A stretch of 64,000 nt of DNA from Acinetobacter lwoffii. GTDB lineage: Bacteria > Pseudomonadota > Gammaproteobacteria > Pseudomonadales > Moraxellaceae. The DNA lies in contig NZ_CP118963.1 of assembly GCF_029024105.1 (NCBI RefSeq), forward strand, positions 1,984,001 to 2,048,000, written 5' to 3'. The notes under the pieces are model-generated. The model was not told where the DNA came from. It saw only the letters and a list, made by a program, of their open reading frames with translations, and did no database searches. This document shows positions 53,037-63,011 of the stretch, piece by piece (position 1 is the stretch's first letter; every line of letters begins with the position of its first letter). Position numbers and translations under genes: made by a program.

Positions 53037-54170
53037 TCAATAAATCGCCATATGATTGCGATGAATCATTTCCAGCGAACGCGCTTCACCTAACACCTGA
53101 TGCACTTTATCTGATGCCAGACCACGAACGATATCTGCTGAACGCGAACTGAAATTGACACGCCCTACAGCAATCCGGTGACCTTGTGTATCAACACATT
53201 CCACCACATCACCACGTTCGAAGTGACCTTCAACAGCTTTGACGCCTACAGGCAACAAGCTACGATGATTGTCTTTAATGGCTTTTACTGCACCATCATC
53301 AATCACCAAACGACCTGCGGTTTGCAAGTGAGCCGCCAACCATTGCTGATGCGCTGTCATCCGGTCTTTGTCAGTGACAAATAAGGTGCCTAACAATTCG
53401 CCAGACATTAGACGTGATAGAACACCATCACTATCACCACTTGCAATTAAGGTCGGACAGCCCGACTTTGCAGCCAGACGTGCAGCACGAACTTTGGTCA
53501 GCATGCCACCACGACCAAATTTACCGCCTCCACCGGCCATATCAAACAGACTTTCATCCATCGCACGTACGGTATGGAACAGTTTGGCATCTGGATTAGA
53601 CCGTGGGTCTGAGTCAAACATCCCTTCCTGATCCGTTAAGATAATCAGAAGGTCTGCATGAACCTGACCTGCCACCATGGCCGCAAGCGTGTCGTTGTCA
53701 CCAAAGCGAATTTCGTCAGTCGAAACCGTGTCATTTTCATTGATCACCGGAATCACGCGCCAATCAATCAGGTTCTGCAAGGCATCACATGAGTTGAGGT
53801 AGCGACGACGATCTGCCAGATCATCATGGGTTAACAATACTTGCGCAGTTCGAATCTGATGCTTCTCAAGTACGCTTGACCAGGTATGAATCAGGCCCAT
53901 CTGACCGATGGCAGCACAAGCCTGAAGACTGGGTAGATCGGTGGGTCGATTCTCAAGTTTCATTCGAACCATACCTTCAGCCACAGCACCGGAAGACACC
54001 AGAATAATCTCGTGTCCTGCATTGTGTAGATCTGCGATTTGTCCCGCCCAATGCGAGATAGCATCTAAATCTAAACCTTGTCCGTTTGCTGTGAGTAAAG
54101 ATGATCCGATTTTAACAACGATTCGTTTACAACCCTTGAGCTGACGTTGCCCATCTACCACTTCTATCAT
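53037..54170 (-). CDS. proB: Glutamate 5-kinase
   Basis: 377 residues: an amino-acid kinase domain (VVKIGSSLLT at about 19-28, SSGAVAEGMVRM, NENDTVSTDEIRFGDNDTLA) and a C-terminal PUA domain (about 285-377). First step of proline synthesis; feedback inhibited by proline in the family. It starts 27 bases after obgE and probably shares its transcript. Confidence 0.96.
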   Translation of the reverse strand: MIEVVDGQRQLKGCKRIVVKIGSSLLTANGQGLDLDAISHWAGQIADLHNAGHEIILVSSGAVAEGMVRMKLENRPTDLPSLQACAAIGQMGLIHTWSSVLEKHQIRTAQVLLTHDDLADRRRYLNSCDALQNLIDWRVIPVINENDTVSTDEIRFGDNDTLAAMVAGQVHADLLIILTDQEGMFDSDPRSNPDAKLFHTVRAMDESLFDMAGGGGKFGRGGMLTKVRAARLAAKSGCPTLIASGDSDGVLSRLMSGELLGTLFVTDKDRMTAHQQWLAAHLQTAGRLVIDDGAVKAIKDNHRSLLPVGVKAVEGHFERGDVVECVDTQGHRIAVGRVNFSSRSADIVRGLASDKVHQVLGEARSLEMIHRNHMAIY

Positions 54171-54197
54171 CTTGTCCTCAGACTCTTCTCTCAGAGA

Positions 54198-55415
54198 TTA
54201 GCGTACGTAGTACACTTCCACATCACTATCATCATCGCCATCTTCATCATCTTCGTCATCACCCAGAATACCGGCAAGACGTTGCTGACGACGCATCTCA
54301 CGATACGCTTCTTTTGCAGCGATGGTTTGTTCACGTGTTTCAGCTTCAAGCTGATCACGGAATGCTTTCATTTCTGCTGCATATTCTTGATCTTCAGCTT
54401 CGCGTTCACGTTGCTCTTCGATCTGATCCATCAGGTAGTAAACCACGTCTTTGGTGCCTTCAGCCGTTAAGCCAGAAGTCTCAAAAACTGGGCCTTCCCA
54501 CTGCAATTCTTCAAGAATATGGGTGCACCATTCTTCACGTGTTTCTTCAGCCAACTGATCGACTTTGTTCAGCACCAATACGATCGGCAGTTTTGAAAGC
54601 GTTGGGGAGAAATTTTCTAACTCTTTCATAATTGCTTTAGCATTATGTGCCGGATCTGAGCCATCAATCGGCTGTACGTCAACGATGTGTAACAAGATAC
54701 GGGTACGCGCCAAGTGCTTCAGGAAGCGAATCCCAAGACCTGCACCTTCAGATGCGCCTTCGATCAGGCCCGGAATATCCGCCATCACGAATGAACGGTG
54801 ACTATCGGCATCGACCACACCCAGGTTTGGCACCATGGTGGTAAATGGATAATCTGCAACTTTTGGTTTTGCTGCCGAGACTGCACGAATGAAGGTTGAT
54901 TTACCCGCATTTGGCATACCCAGCAAGCCGACATCTGCCAGAACTTTAAGCTCTAGACGGATTTCACGGAATTCACCTTTTTGACCATGCGTACATTTAC
55001 GTGGTGAACGGTTGGTCGATGATTTAAAGTGGGTATTACCTAAACCACCATCACCGCCTGCTGCAACTTTCACGCGTTGACCGTCTTCGATCAAGTCGCC
55101 AATAATGTCACCAGACTCTACATCTACAATTGTTGTTCCTACCGGAACTTTTAATACGGTATCTTCACCGCCACGACCAGCACAGTTCGCCCCACGGCCA
55201 TTTTTTGCTCGTTCTGCACGATATTTACGTGTATAACGATAATCAACTAGCGTACTGGTGTCGTCGTCAGCCTGAATATAAATGCTGCCGCCACGACCAC
55301 CATCACCACCATCTGGACCACCAAATGGCACGAATTTTTCACGGCGAAAACTGGCTACGCCATTGCCACCGTCGCCAGCCTCTACGGTAATGACTGCTTC
55401 ATCAACAAAGCGCAT
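54198..55415 (-). CDS. obgE: GTPase Obg/CgtA
   Basis: 405 residues: the glycine-rich Obg fold (1-158, with FGGPDGGDGGRGG), a G domain with GMPNAGKST (G1), DIPG (G3) and NKVD (G4), and a very acidic tail (DDEDDEDGDDDSD) before VEVYYVR. An essential ribosome-assembly GTPase. Promoter expected in 55416-55582; no ribosomal L21/L27 genes stand before it in this window. Confidence 0.96.
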   Translation of the reverse strand: MRFVDEAVITVEAGDGGNGVASFRREKFVPFGGPDGGDGGRGGSIYIQADDDTSTLVDYRYTRKYRAERAKNGRGANCAGRGGEDTVLKVPVGTTIVDVESGDIIGDLIEDGQRVKVAAGGDGGLGNTHFKSSTNRSPRKCTHGQKGEFREIRLELKVLADVGLLGMPNAGKSTFIRAVSAAKPKVADYPFTTMVPNLGVVDADSHRSFVMADIPGLIEGASEGAGLGIRFLKHLARTRILLHIVDVQPIDGSDPAHNAKAIMKELENFSPTLSKLPIVLVLNKVDQLAEETREEWCTHILEELQWEGPVFETSGLTAEGTKDVVYYLMDQIEEQREREAEDQEYAAEMKAFRDQLEAETREQTIAAKEAYREMRRQQRLAGILGDDEDDEDGDDDSDVEVYYVR

Positions 55416-55787
55416 ATTGCCAATCCTCTAAAAACTTTAAAACCCCATATTCTGCCATATTTTAAAGAATTTCTCGACTATATTTATGACACAATCAATG
55501 AAGATCGTTCACCTTGCTCTGAATTTGATTCAACAAGCCTGATTGCTTTGTTTTAAAAATTAAAAATCATATAATTTTTTACTTATTTATATAAGGTGTA
55601 ATTAATAAGTTGCTCTAGTATAGGATCAAATTCTATCTGAGATGTTCTAATCGTTTCTCTAGCATATTCATCAGAATTATTTTTTAAAATATTCCAATAT
55701 TCAACATTACGTTCTTGCGTCTGCTGATTAAAACTTTTAGTGATTTTATACAAATTCTCATTTTTCAAATATTCATTTAAAAGAATA

Positions 55788-56645
55788 GGGTGTGTTGACA
55801 CTTTTAGCTTAAAAAAATAGCGAAGTAGTAAAATCAAATCGCCAAACCCAATTTTACTATTCGCTATGCCTCGTACCATGCTGACAGATCAACACTGGCA
55901 AAAGTTGAAAGTTATTCTGCGTAATTTATCCATTCACCACAACTCAAATTTACGCAATTTTATTGAAGCTATTCTCTATAGAATTAGAACAGGCTGTCCG
56001 TGGCGAGATATTCCTTGCTGTTTTGGTCATTCAAACTCTATTTTCAAACGTTTTAATCGTTGGTCAAGCAGCGGTAAGTTACTTAGATTATTCAAATTAC
56101 TAGCCTCATGCCCCGATATGGAGTGGATTTTTATTGATGGCTCTCATGTACGTGCTCATCAACATTCTGCCGGCATAGCGAATCAATCTATTTCTAAAAG
56201 TGTAGGAGGAAACTCCTCAAAAATACATTTGATTGTTGATGCACATGGCAATCCTATTGATTTCATGATTACCGATGGAACCACACATGATGTTAAAGTT
56301 GCACCTGATTTAATATCAACATTAGATTTAAAAGAGACAAAAGTGGTATGTGCAGATAAAGGCTATGATTCAGAACCACTGCGTGAACAGATCAGGAAAA
56401 CAGGGACTAAAGCGAATATACCAAAGAAAACAAATAGCCAATCGAACAATGACCATATGGACTGGTATTTATATAAAATCAGGCATTTAGTTGAAAATAT
56501 ATTTTGTAGATTAAAGCAATTTAGAGGAATAGCTACTCGATATGACAAGCTCAAAAGAAATTATCAAAGTTCTGTTGCTTTAGCCTGTATATTTTTATGG
56601 CTACCTTTATAGGGTTAATTATGAACAGTAAATGTCAACAGACCC
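55788..56645 (+). mobile_element. IS5-family insertion sequence, complete, 858 bp
   Basis: Ends are inverted: GGGTGTGTTGACACTT at the left and, on the opposite strand at the right, GGGTCTGTTGACATTT (14 of 16 match). TA is duplicated at 55786-55787 and 56646-56647. One intact transposase gene lies inside. The ends and TA target fit the IS427-like branch of IS5. Confidence 0.92.
55866..56612 (+). CDS. IS5-family DDE transposase
   Basis: 248 residues in one frame: an N-terminal DUF4096-type region (MLTDQHWQKLKVILRN, TGCPWRDIP at about 42-50) and a DDE nuclease domain with FIDGSHVRAH (first Asp), CADKGYDSE (second Asp) and ENIFCRLKQFRGIATRYDK (Glu). Many relatives need a frameshift between two frames; this copy is a single uninterrupted frame and may be active. 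Confidence 0.94.
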   Translation: MPRTMLTDQHWQKLKVILRNLSIHHNSNLRNFIEAILYRIRTGCPWRDIPCCFGHSNSIFKRFNRWSSSGKLLRLFKLLASCPDMEWIFIDGSHVRAHQHSAGIANQSISKSVGGNSSKIHLIVDAHGNPIDFMITDGTTHDVKVAPDLISTLDLKETKVVCADKGYDSEPLREQIRKTGTKANIPKKTNSQSNNDHMDWYLYKIRHLVENIFCRLKQFRGIATRYDKLKRNYQSSVALACIFLWLPL

Positions 56646-57048
56646 TAGTAGATTTCTTAATTTGTATTCTTAAATCATGAAATTCATTAATATTTTTCTG
56701 ACTCTTTTCGAAGCTGATATTGCTTACACAAAAACCGCTAAATATTTCATTATTAAGTGTTCTTAATTCTAATATGTTAGTGGTTATATCTTTAGCTAAG
56801 ATCGCTACAACCTCACTCCCTTTCTGCTCTCGCCAACTGTTATATGTCATCAATACTGCAACAGGTGCAAAGATCGCTGCTGACCAAAGCAAGAGATTGG
56901 TTGCTAAAGTAATATCAACTTCTAAAAGTTTAAAGATTGCATATATTGCTATGCATAAAACTAAAATAATTGCGTACACTGCTAATAGAGTAGCAACCAG
57001 ATTTTCTGACTTTTTCATGTCATTGCTCCGCCCCAAAAGCAATTCACC

Positions 57049-57423
57049 CTATTTTGCTACGCGCGCTTTATTCTCTACAATATCTGGCAGACTTTTCTCA
57101 ATCCAGCCAATTAAATACATGATTTTTTCAGCCGCTTGTGAACCGGTAATCGTCAATTGATATTCCACTTTTGGCGGCACCACCGGATAAACCGTTCTCA
57201 AAATAAAACCATCCTGCTCCAGCATTTTTAAAGTCTGGGACAACATTTTTTCACTTACCCCTTCAATCCTCTGTTTCAGTTCACTGAAACGATGCACCCC
57301 TTCACTCAGGCAACGCAAAACCAAGACCGACCATTTATTGGCAAGGTGTTCCAATATTTCACGTGATGGACATTCAGTTGATAAAACCTGCCCCAGTAAC
57401 GGGCTGATTGCATAATTTGTCAT
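57049..57423 (-). CDS. HxlR-family transcriptional regulator
   Basis: 124 residues with the HxlR winged helix: CPSREILEHLANKWSVLVLR (about 18-37), RFSELKQRIEGVSEKMLSQT (about 45-64) and LEQDGFILRTVYPVVPPKVEY. One cysteine precedes the domain, as in redox- or aldehyde-sensing members. It lies 30 bases upstream of the IS-split membrane gene in the same direction. Effector unknown. Confidence 0.93.
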   Translation of the reverse strand: MTNYAISPLLGQVLSTECPSREILEHLANKWSVLVLRCLSEGVHRFSELKQRIEGVSEKMLSQTLKMLEQDGFILRTVYPVVPPKVEYQLTITGSQAAEKIMYLIGWIEKSLPDIVENKARVAK

Positions 57424-57561
57424 ACTATTCTCACAATATTTTTATTACTTACTCATTTTAATATACTTACTCTTTGTAAGTTATCAGATTAATATTTCAC
57501 CAGCAAGTAGATTTCTTGATTCTTACTAGATTGGGAACAATCCGCTGTAAATAAAAATCAT

Positions 57562-57593
57562 AAAAAAAGAGCCTCAAATGAGACTCTTTTTTT
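57562..57593 (-). terminator. Intrinsic terminator of gap
   Basis: Minus-strand AAAAAGAGTCTC-ATTT-GAGGCTCTTTTT, one G-U pair, 13 bases after the gap stop. Confidence 0.9.
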
Positions 57594-57605
57594 GCTAAAT
57601 ACTAA

Positions 57606-59063
57606 TTATGCATTAGTTTCAGCAGGAACTTTTGGATAGCTTACACCGCCCATTTGTTCAGCAATACGCAATACCTGGCAGCTATAACCCACTTCGTTAT
57701 CATACCAAACATAAGCAGTTAAACGGTTGCCTGAAGTGATCGTTGCTTGCGCGTCGAATACACCTGCAGTGCGTGAACCGATAAAGTCAGAAGATACCAC
57801 TTCAGTCGAGTTGGTATAACCGATTTGACCTTGCAGGCTAGAACCGATTGAAATCTGACGAATGTATTCATTCACTTCATCACGATCAACGTCTTGACCT
57901 AAAGTCAGGTTAAGAATCGCAAGAGATACGTTTGGTGTAGGTACACGTACAGAGTTACCTGTCAATTTACCTTGAAGAGCTGGAAGCGCTTTCGCTACTG
58001 CTTTCGCTGCACCAGTTTCAGTAATGACCATGTTCAATGTTGCAGCACGACCACGACGGTCTGCTTTATGGTAGTTATCGATCAAGTTCTGGTCGTTCGT
58101 GAACGAGTGAACTGTTTCAACATGACCATTCAACACTGTGTATTTGTCATGCAATACTTTCAGTGTAGGTGTAATCGCGTTAGTCGTACAGCTTGCAGCA
58201 GAGATGATCGTATCTTCATCAAGGATATCCGCTTGGTTTACACCGTAAACTACGTTCTTCATGTCACCTTTACCAGGTGCAGTCAAAATCACACGAGCAG
58301 CGCCCGGGCATTTAAGGTGTTGAGCAAGGCCTTCAGCATCACGCCATTTACCCGTGTTGTCGATCACAAGTGCATTGTTGATACCGTATGCAGTGTAATC
58401 TACTTCAGAAGGATTAGAAGCATAAATCACTTTGATGAAGTTACCGTTGGCAATGATTGCTTCGTTTTCTTCATCTACAGAAATTGTGCCTGCAAATGGA
58501 CCGTGAATAGAGTCACGACGAAGTAAAGAAGCACGTTTTTCCAAATCACCATCAGATGATTTACGAACAACGATTGCTTTCAGGCTAAGACCACGACCCA
58601 GACCTGATTGACCAATCATCAAACGTGCCAGGATACGACCGATACGACCGAAACCATAAAGAACCACATCTTTATGTTCTACAGCAGCAGCATTGCCTTC
58701 GATCGATTTAACAGCGTCTGCAACAAATGCATCGATGTCGCCGCCTTTTTCTTTAAATTCAACAGCAAGTTTACCCAGATCAACTTCAGCAGAACCGATG
58801 TTTTCTACTTTCACCAATGCTTCAAGAATTGGGAAAGTATCAACTACAGAAAGTTCAACGTCCAGTACGCGAGTACGGCGGTGTGCTTTCAAAATCTGAA
58901 TCACAGAGCGGTTAATTAAAGAGCGACCATAAACTGTAGCTACAATATTTTTTTCACGATATAACTGGCCAACAAGGGCAATCATACGTTCCGCAAGTTC
59001 TTCACGGTTTTTCCAGCGACCTTGGTGTTCTGCATGGAGGGCAACAATAGTGTCTTTGCTCAC
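57606..59063 (-). CDS. gap: Glyceraldehyde-3-phosphate dehydrogenase with N-terminal extension
   Basis: 485 residues from a GTG start with AGAGGA upstream. The GAPDH domain begins at about 132 (VVLYGFGRIGR 133-143, NAD site) and contains the catalytic SAASCTTNAITP with Cys292 and a conserved His in VHSFTNDQN. The first 130 residues are a helical extension absent from the E. coli enzyme; similar long forms occur in Pseudomonas and Acinetobacter. Acinetobacter lacks a normal glycolysis, so a gluconeogenic role is likely (inference). Confidence 0.93.
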   Translation of the reverse strand: MSKDTIVALHAEHQGRWKNREELAERMIALVGQLYREKNIVATVYGRSLINRSVIQILKAHRRTRVLDVELSVVDTFPILEALVKVENIGSAEVDLGKLAVEFKEKGGDIDAFVADAVKSIEGNAAAVEHKDVVLYGFGRIGRILARLMIGQSGLGRGLSLKAIVVRKSSDGDLEKRASLLRRDSIHGPFAGTISVDEENEAIIANGNFIKVIYASNPSEVDYTAYGINNALVIDNTGKWRDAEGLAQHLKCPGAARVILTAPGKGDMKNVVYGVNQADILDEDTIISAASCTTNAITPTLKVLHDKYTVLNGHVETVHSFTNDQNLIDNYHKADRRGRAATLNMVITETGAAKAVAKALPALQGKLTGNSVRVPTPNVSLAILNLTLGQDVDRDEVNEYIRQISIGSSLQGQIGYTNSTEVVSSDFIGSRTAGVFDAQATITSGNRLTAYVWYDNEVGYSCQVLRIAEQMGGVSYPKVPAETNA

Positions 59064-59339
59064 AGATACGTCCTCTAATTAATTGTAAATCTAAGCATAA
59101 ATTTCTAAACCCGACAATTGTAATGGAATTGGCCGCAAGTTTGAATCAAAAGCTCGTTGAGACGGGTGGTTTTTAACGTATATTCACTATAAATTTCAAA
59201 AATAGTTGTAATTAGCTGAATGATTTTGCATCCGAAAATGCTAAAGACCACTATTTTTCAGTACCTGACACAAATTTGTTAAATGTTGTTTATTCAAACA
59301 AATCTAAATTTCAAAATTTAGCGTCCCGCCCTGTTCAGG
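59064..59339. other. Upstream region of gap
   Basis: 276 bases, AT-rich, no gene. It holds the gap promoter and the end of the frameshifted gene's transcript; no clear terminator. Confidence 0.4.
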
Positions 59340-61069
59340 CTAGATTCTACTCCCTGCTGAAAAATTCATGTCCAGACTCATGGAGGCATTGAAGTTTTCT
59401 ACATCGAAATCATCATAGGTTTCGGGCAAGTGAATAAGCAAAGGTAAACGGGTCAGGCCATTATCCCCAGAGGGAAAAGCATAGTGGCGATCAACCTGCT
59501 GCAAATGCTGCAAACTTTCAAATTCCAGAAATACACTACAGTTTTCATGTGTTCTTGGCACCTGAATAATTTCCAGAAACATACTGCGCTTTAACTGCTG
59601 TAATTGGTTGAGCGCGGTATCAATTGCCTCATCGAAATTATTTTTACGCCATAACTTTTTAAATACGGATTTTTTCTCTTCATCCACTTTTTGCCGCTGC
59701 AGTGTATTAATATATTTTTTCAGATCCCGGTATTGCTGTACATTTTCAGAAATCGTATTTTGAATATCCAGAACAGCCTGCTGTGAACGCTGATGCATGA
59801 CTTGCCATTCATTACGGTGGGTAGGAATAAAGGTTTCCGCTTTACGCTTTTCCAGTAAACGGATAAAAGCCAGCAGTTTATATTCAAAATTCTGGATGTA
59901 CTGATTAAACATGAAACCCGGCTGGGACTTGAAATCGCGGTAATAGGCCAGAATTTCTGTAAATATTTTATGGACATGCAGATACAGATAATCAAACTCT
60001 TCAAGATGCGACAAATGATCACGAATGGCATCCCGCATCGGCAAAAGCAATTCACGCGTCATAATTTCTTCAAACTGCTTCAGGTGACGTTGTGCCACCA
60101 CATCGGCATTTTTCTCTACGACTTGAATGGGCTCAACCAGTAAAGGTAATAACTTCTGTTCAGACACCTGTTCCAGTGTATTTACAATGTCGATTACATC
60201 CAAATGAATCTGACTCTGTAAAGTCACCATTCGCTGCATTTGCGATTTCAGGGTTTCTACCACCGCTTCATCCATGTCATCCTGCAGCTCCAGAATCAGG
60301 ATATTCAGATAAACCTGATCTTCAAGTACACCTTTTTCTTCAATCAGGAAACGACGAATAGAATACGGGTTTTGCTGCACATCCATCACCGGCGCAACGA
60401 TAAATAGAAATTGCGAGGTACGGACAATATCAAAATGACGAATCTGCTGCTCTTTAATCAGGAAATAACGGAAAAGTGGATGCGTCATTTCTGCAGTCTG
60501 TTTTTTTAATAGCGGCTTATACCAATAACCCAACAATTGCTGCTTGATAAAAACTTCAATAATAAAGTATTTAATGTGCTGTTCGGTAAGCTGACGCACC
60601 CCTTCAACCGGCTGTAAGCGGAGGCCGCGAAAATTTCAGCAGCATTTAATAAAAATGTACGACGCAGTTCCAGCTTTTCACGCTGCATCTGAAAATTTTC
60701 ATTGACGTCAATTTTATCGATTTGTTCAAGTACGTTTTCTAAGTAGTCCGCGATTTGCAAGCTATCATTCAAACCCTGCAAACTTTTCAGTGACAGGCCA
60801 AAGGTACTGGCATAGTAACGCATCCGGTCATTGAGAAATTTTTGGCTAAGGCGTTCTACCGAATGTTGAGCCTGATAACGGTATTGATCCACTTCTTGAT
60901 CCCAAAGAATTTTCTTGGGCTTTAAAATTTGAAAATCAATACTTTCTTTTAATTCTGGCGAAACTTCTGCCAGAATAGTACGAAGCTCTCGCTCCCAATT
61001 TAAATCCAGACTTGGTTCCAGTTGTGATAAACGTGCACGTAACTGATATGGAATCGCAATCTGTGACAT
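59340..61069 (-). pseudogene. Large unrecognised protein gene with a single frameshift
   Basis: The first frame starts at ATG 61069 (AAGGGG upstream; MSQIAIPYQLRARLSQLEPS) and runs to LLNAAEIF; the second frame runs from there (RGLRLQPVEGVRQLTEQHIK) to the stop at 59340. Adding one T to the minus-strand T-run at 60630-60633 joins them into about 576 residues. The protein is helical, with long coiled-coil-like stretches (LLEKRKAETF, YINTLQRQKVDEEKKS) and no motif I can name. Either a recent inactivation or a sequencing error in a homopolymer. Confidence 0.75.
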
Positions 61070-61178
61070 GTTTATCCCCTTAAAATATAGAAAACATTCT
61101 TTTAAACAAAATGGTAGACGATTTTGAAAATAATCAGGTCAATATTGTCTGACGAATATAATGCTTATGCAAACCACA

Positions 61179-62117
61179 TTATTCATTATTTTTTCTGATT
61201 TTTTCTAGCTGTGCGGCTTTATTTACCAGCTCATTTTTTTTCAGCTGCTGCTGTTTTAAATGCAATATTCCTTCCACAACCAGCAGTAAAACAGCTAGCC
61301 AGATTGGGATGTAGGTCAACCACTCACCTGATTCCACGCGCTCACCCAGCGCCATCGAGGCAAAAGCGAGCAGTACCGGCTCTAGATAGCTCAACAGCCC
61401 AAAGATGACAAAGGGCAAATATCGGCTGGCCAAAATATAGCTACCCAAACCGAGCGCACTTAAAAAGCCTAATCCAAGAACTGCCAGGATCAAATGAGAA
61501 TGACTCAACATAAGCGACATAGAATCGCTATAGATAAAGCCCAAATAAAATGCCACAGGCAAAATCAGAAATAGATCCCACCAGAATCCACCAAGATGAT
61601 CGGTCGCGAATTTACGCCGCATAAAGAAATAAAGTGGATAAGCTAAAGCGACATAGACCGTTTCCCATGCGATTGAACCGATCCGCCAGATTTCATGCCC
61701 TACCCCCAACATTGCCAGAGCAACGGCGACCATCTGGAAAGATGACAATTTTTCTTTATAAAGCACACAGCCGACCAGCACCATCACCAGAGGTAGCAGA
61801 AAATAACCGAGCGAGACTTCGAGGCCACGGCCATTGATAGGTCCCCATAGAAATAACCACAATTGCGTGGTACACAACAGTGAACTGATCAGCAACCAGA
61901 TCAAGAATGAAGGCTGTTGCAACACCCGCTTAAAGATATTGCTAATATGTTTCAGATCACCCGACCACCACATAAAGGCTGTGAGGAATGGTAAAGTCGC
62001 CAGCATACGCCAAGCAAAAGTCTGTTCACTATCTAAAGGCTGTAAAAAAGGCGTAAATACATACAGCACTCCAAAAACCACAGAGGCCAAGACAGATAAC
62101 GCGATGCCTTTATACAT
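61179..62117 (-). CDS. rarD: RarD/EamA-family permease
   Basis: 312 residues with ten hydrophobic helices in two EamA halves. The RarD opening MYKGIALSVLASVVFGVLYV and WGPINGRGLEVSLGYFLLPL (about 90-109) are characteristic. A drug/metabolite transporter superfamily member; RarD was linked to chloramphenicol, but the substrate is not established. A charged tail of about 30 residues follows the last helix. Confidence 0.92.
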   Translation of the reverse strand: MYKGIALSVLASVVFGVLYVFTPFLQPLDSEQTFAWRMLATLPFLTAFMWWSGDLKHISNIFKRVLQQPSFLIWLLISSLLCTTQLWLFLWGPINGRGLEVSLGYFLLPLVMVLVGCVLYKEKLSSFQMVAVALAMLGVGHEIWRIGSIAWETVYVALAYPLYFFMRRKFATDHLGGFWWDLFLILPVAFYLGFIYSDSMSLMLSHSHLILAVLGLGFLSALGLGSYILASRYLPFVIFGLLSYLEPVLLAFASMALGERVESGEWLTYIPIWLAVLLLVVEGILHLKQQQLKKNELVNKAAQLEKIRKNNE

Positions 62118-62233
62118 AGTTAAACTCTACTTTCATTCGCCGGCATTATAACGATTAGTACAATAGAAAGCTTGATGCTTCATCTATTTAAAATGTAGTT
62201 ATCTCTCGATTTTAGATTGTCTTTCGACTCATA

Positions 62234-62261
62234 AAATAAAAAACCATGCCATAGCATGGTT
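62234..62261 (-). terminator. Intrinsic terminator of the lipocalin gene
   Basis: Minus-strand AACCATGC-TATG-GCATGGTT followed by TTTTATTTT, 18 bases after the stop. Confidence 0.92.
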
Positions 62262-62279
62262 CCCATTAAGACGATCTTT

Positions 62280-62867
62280 TTATCTTTGAGTTTGTTTAGT
62301 ATGAATTACATCACTCAGGTCATAACCGACAGACTGTGCATATTGTAAATATTCATTTACCACATTTTTATCCAATTGAGGATCACGTGAGAGTATCCAC
62401 ATATATTTACGTTTTGGCTCACCGACCAGAACAGTTTGATAATTTTCATCCAGTTTTAAGACCCAATAATCGCCACGAGCGACCGGAATCCAACGAATAA
62501 AGTCTGGTAAGAAACTGACTTTTAACTTGGTATTCTGCGGTGGATTTTGCACAAATGCCTCGCCCAATGACTGGGTTTGTCCACCATCTTTTTTAATGCA
62601 GCGGTTATCCACCACGATATTGCCATTTTCATTTAAAGTATAGGTCGCTGTGACATCGCGATCACACTTGTTTTGAAAATACAAAGGTTTGCGTGCTACT
62701 TCGTACCATGTTCCCAGATAACGGTCCAGTTCAACTTTCTCAATGGTCGGTAATGGCTCGTCTTTCGCATAAGCCATGGTAGCGGCGCCCAAACCAAGAA
62801 GAACCGCACTACCCACCGCAATTTTTGCCAGCTTTAATCCAGTACGTGAAAATTTTTGAGTTGTCAT
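62280..62867 (-). CDS. blc: Bacterial lipocalin (Blc-like)
   Basis: 195 residues. The signal segment ends MAYA-KD with no lipobox cysteine, unlike E. coli Blc, so it should be a soluble periplasmic protein. Lipocalin landmarks: GTWYEVARKP (52-61), ATYTLNENGNIVVDNRC and DYWVLKLDENYQTVLVG, then YMWILSRDPQLD. Blc binds lysophospholipids and related lipids. Single gene with its own terminator. Confidence 0.93.
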   Translation of the reverse strand: MTTQKFSRTGLKLAKIAVGSAVLLGLGAATMAYAKDEPLPTIEKVELDRYLGTWYEVARKPLYFQNKCDRDVTATYTLNENGNIVVDNRCIKKDGGQTQSLGEAFVQNPPQNTKLKVSFLPDFIRWIPVARGDYWVLKLDENYQTVLVGEPKRKYMWILSRDPQLDKNVVNEYLQYAQSVGYDLSDVIHTKQTQR

Positions 62868-63011
62868 AAAGATACCTATTGCATGTTCACAAAATATTTA
62901 TTTAAAAATTTCTGTTCATACAATAGCTTTATCCAATTCCTAAATTTGTTACATTATGTTTTCTTTGTGATTGATTTTACGTCATTTAAATAAGATTTAA
63001 TGCAACAACAA

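Larger units (their letters stand above)
55583..57018 (-). pseudogene. Two-helix membrane protein gene split by an IS5-family element
   Basis: The 5' part (57018 down to 56648) encodes 124 residues from MKKSENLVATLL, with helices at about 8-30 and 38-58 followed by SWREQKGSE; GGAG lies seven bases before ATG 57018. The 3' part is 55785-55583. Removing 55788-56645 and one copy of the TA target duplication rejoins them exactly in frame (KKST-ILLNEYL), giving 191 residues ending NYTLYK. The truncated product now ends in the element (STRVC-stop at 56635). Family unknown; it resembles the intact 190-residue protein at 35660-36232. Confidence 0.88.

Noticed and set aside
55583..55879. 98-codon minus-strand gene starting inside the insertion sequence
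   Set aside because: Its first 31 residues come from the IS end; it is the 3' part of the split gene.
59340..60599. Independent 419-codon gene from a GTG
   Set aside because: It is the second half of the frameshifted gene; its upstream frame continues the first half exactly.
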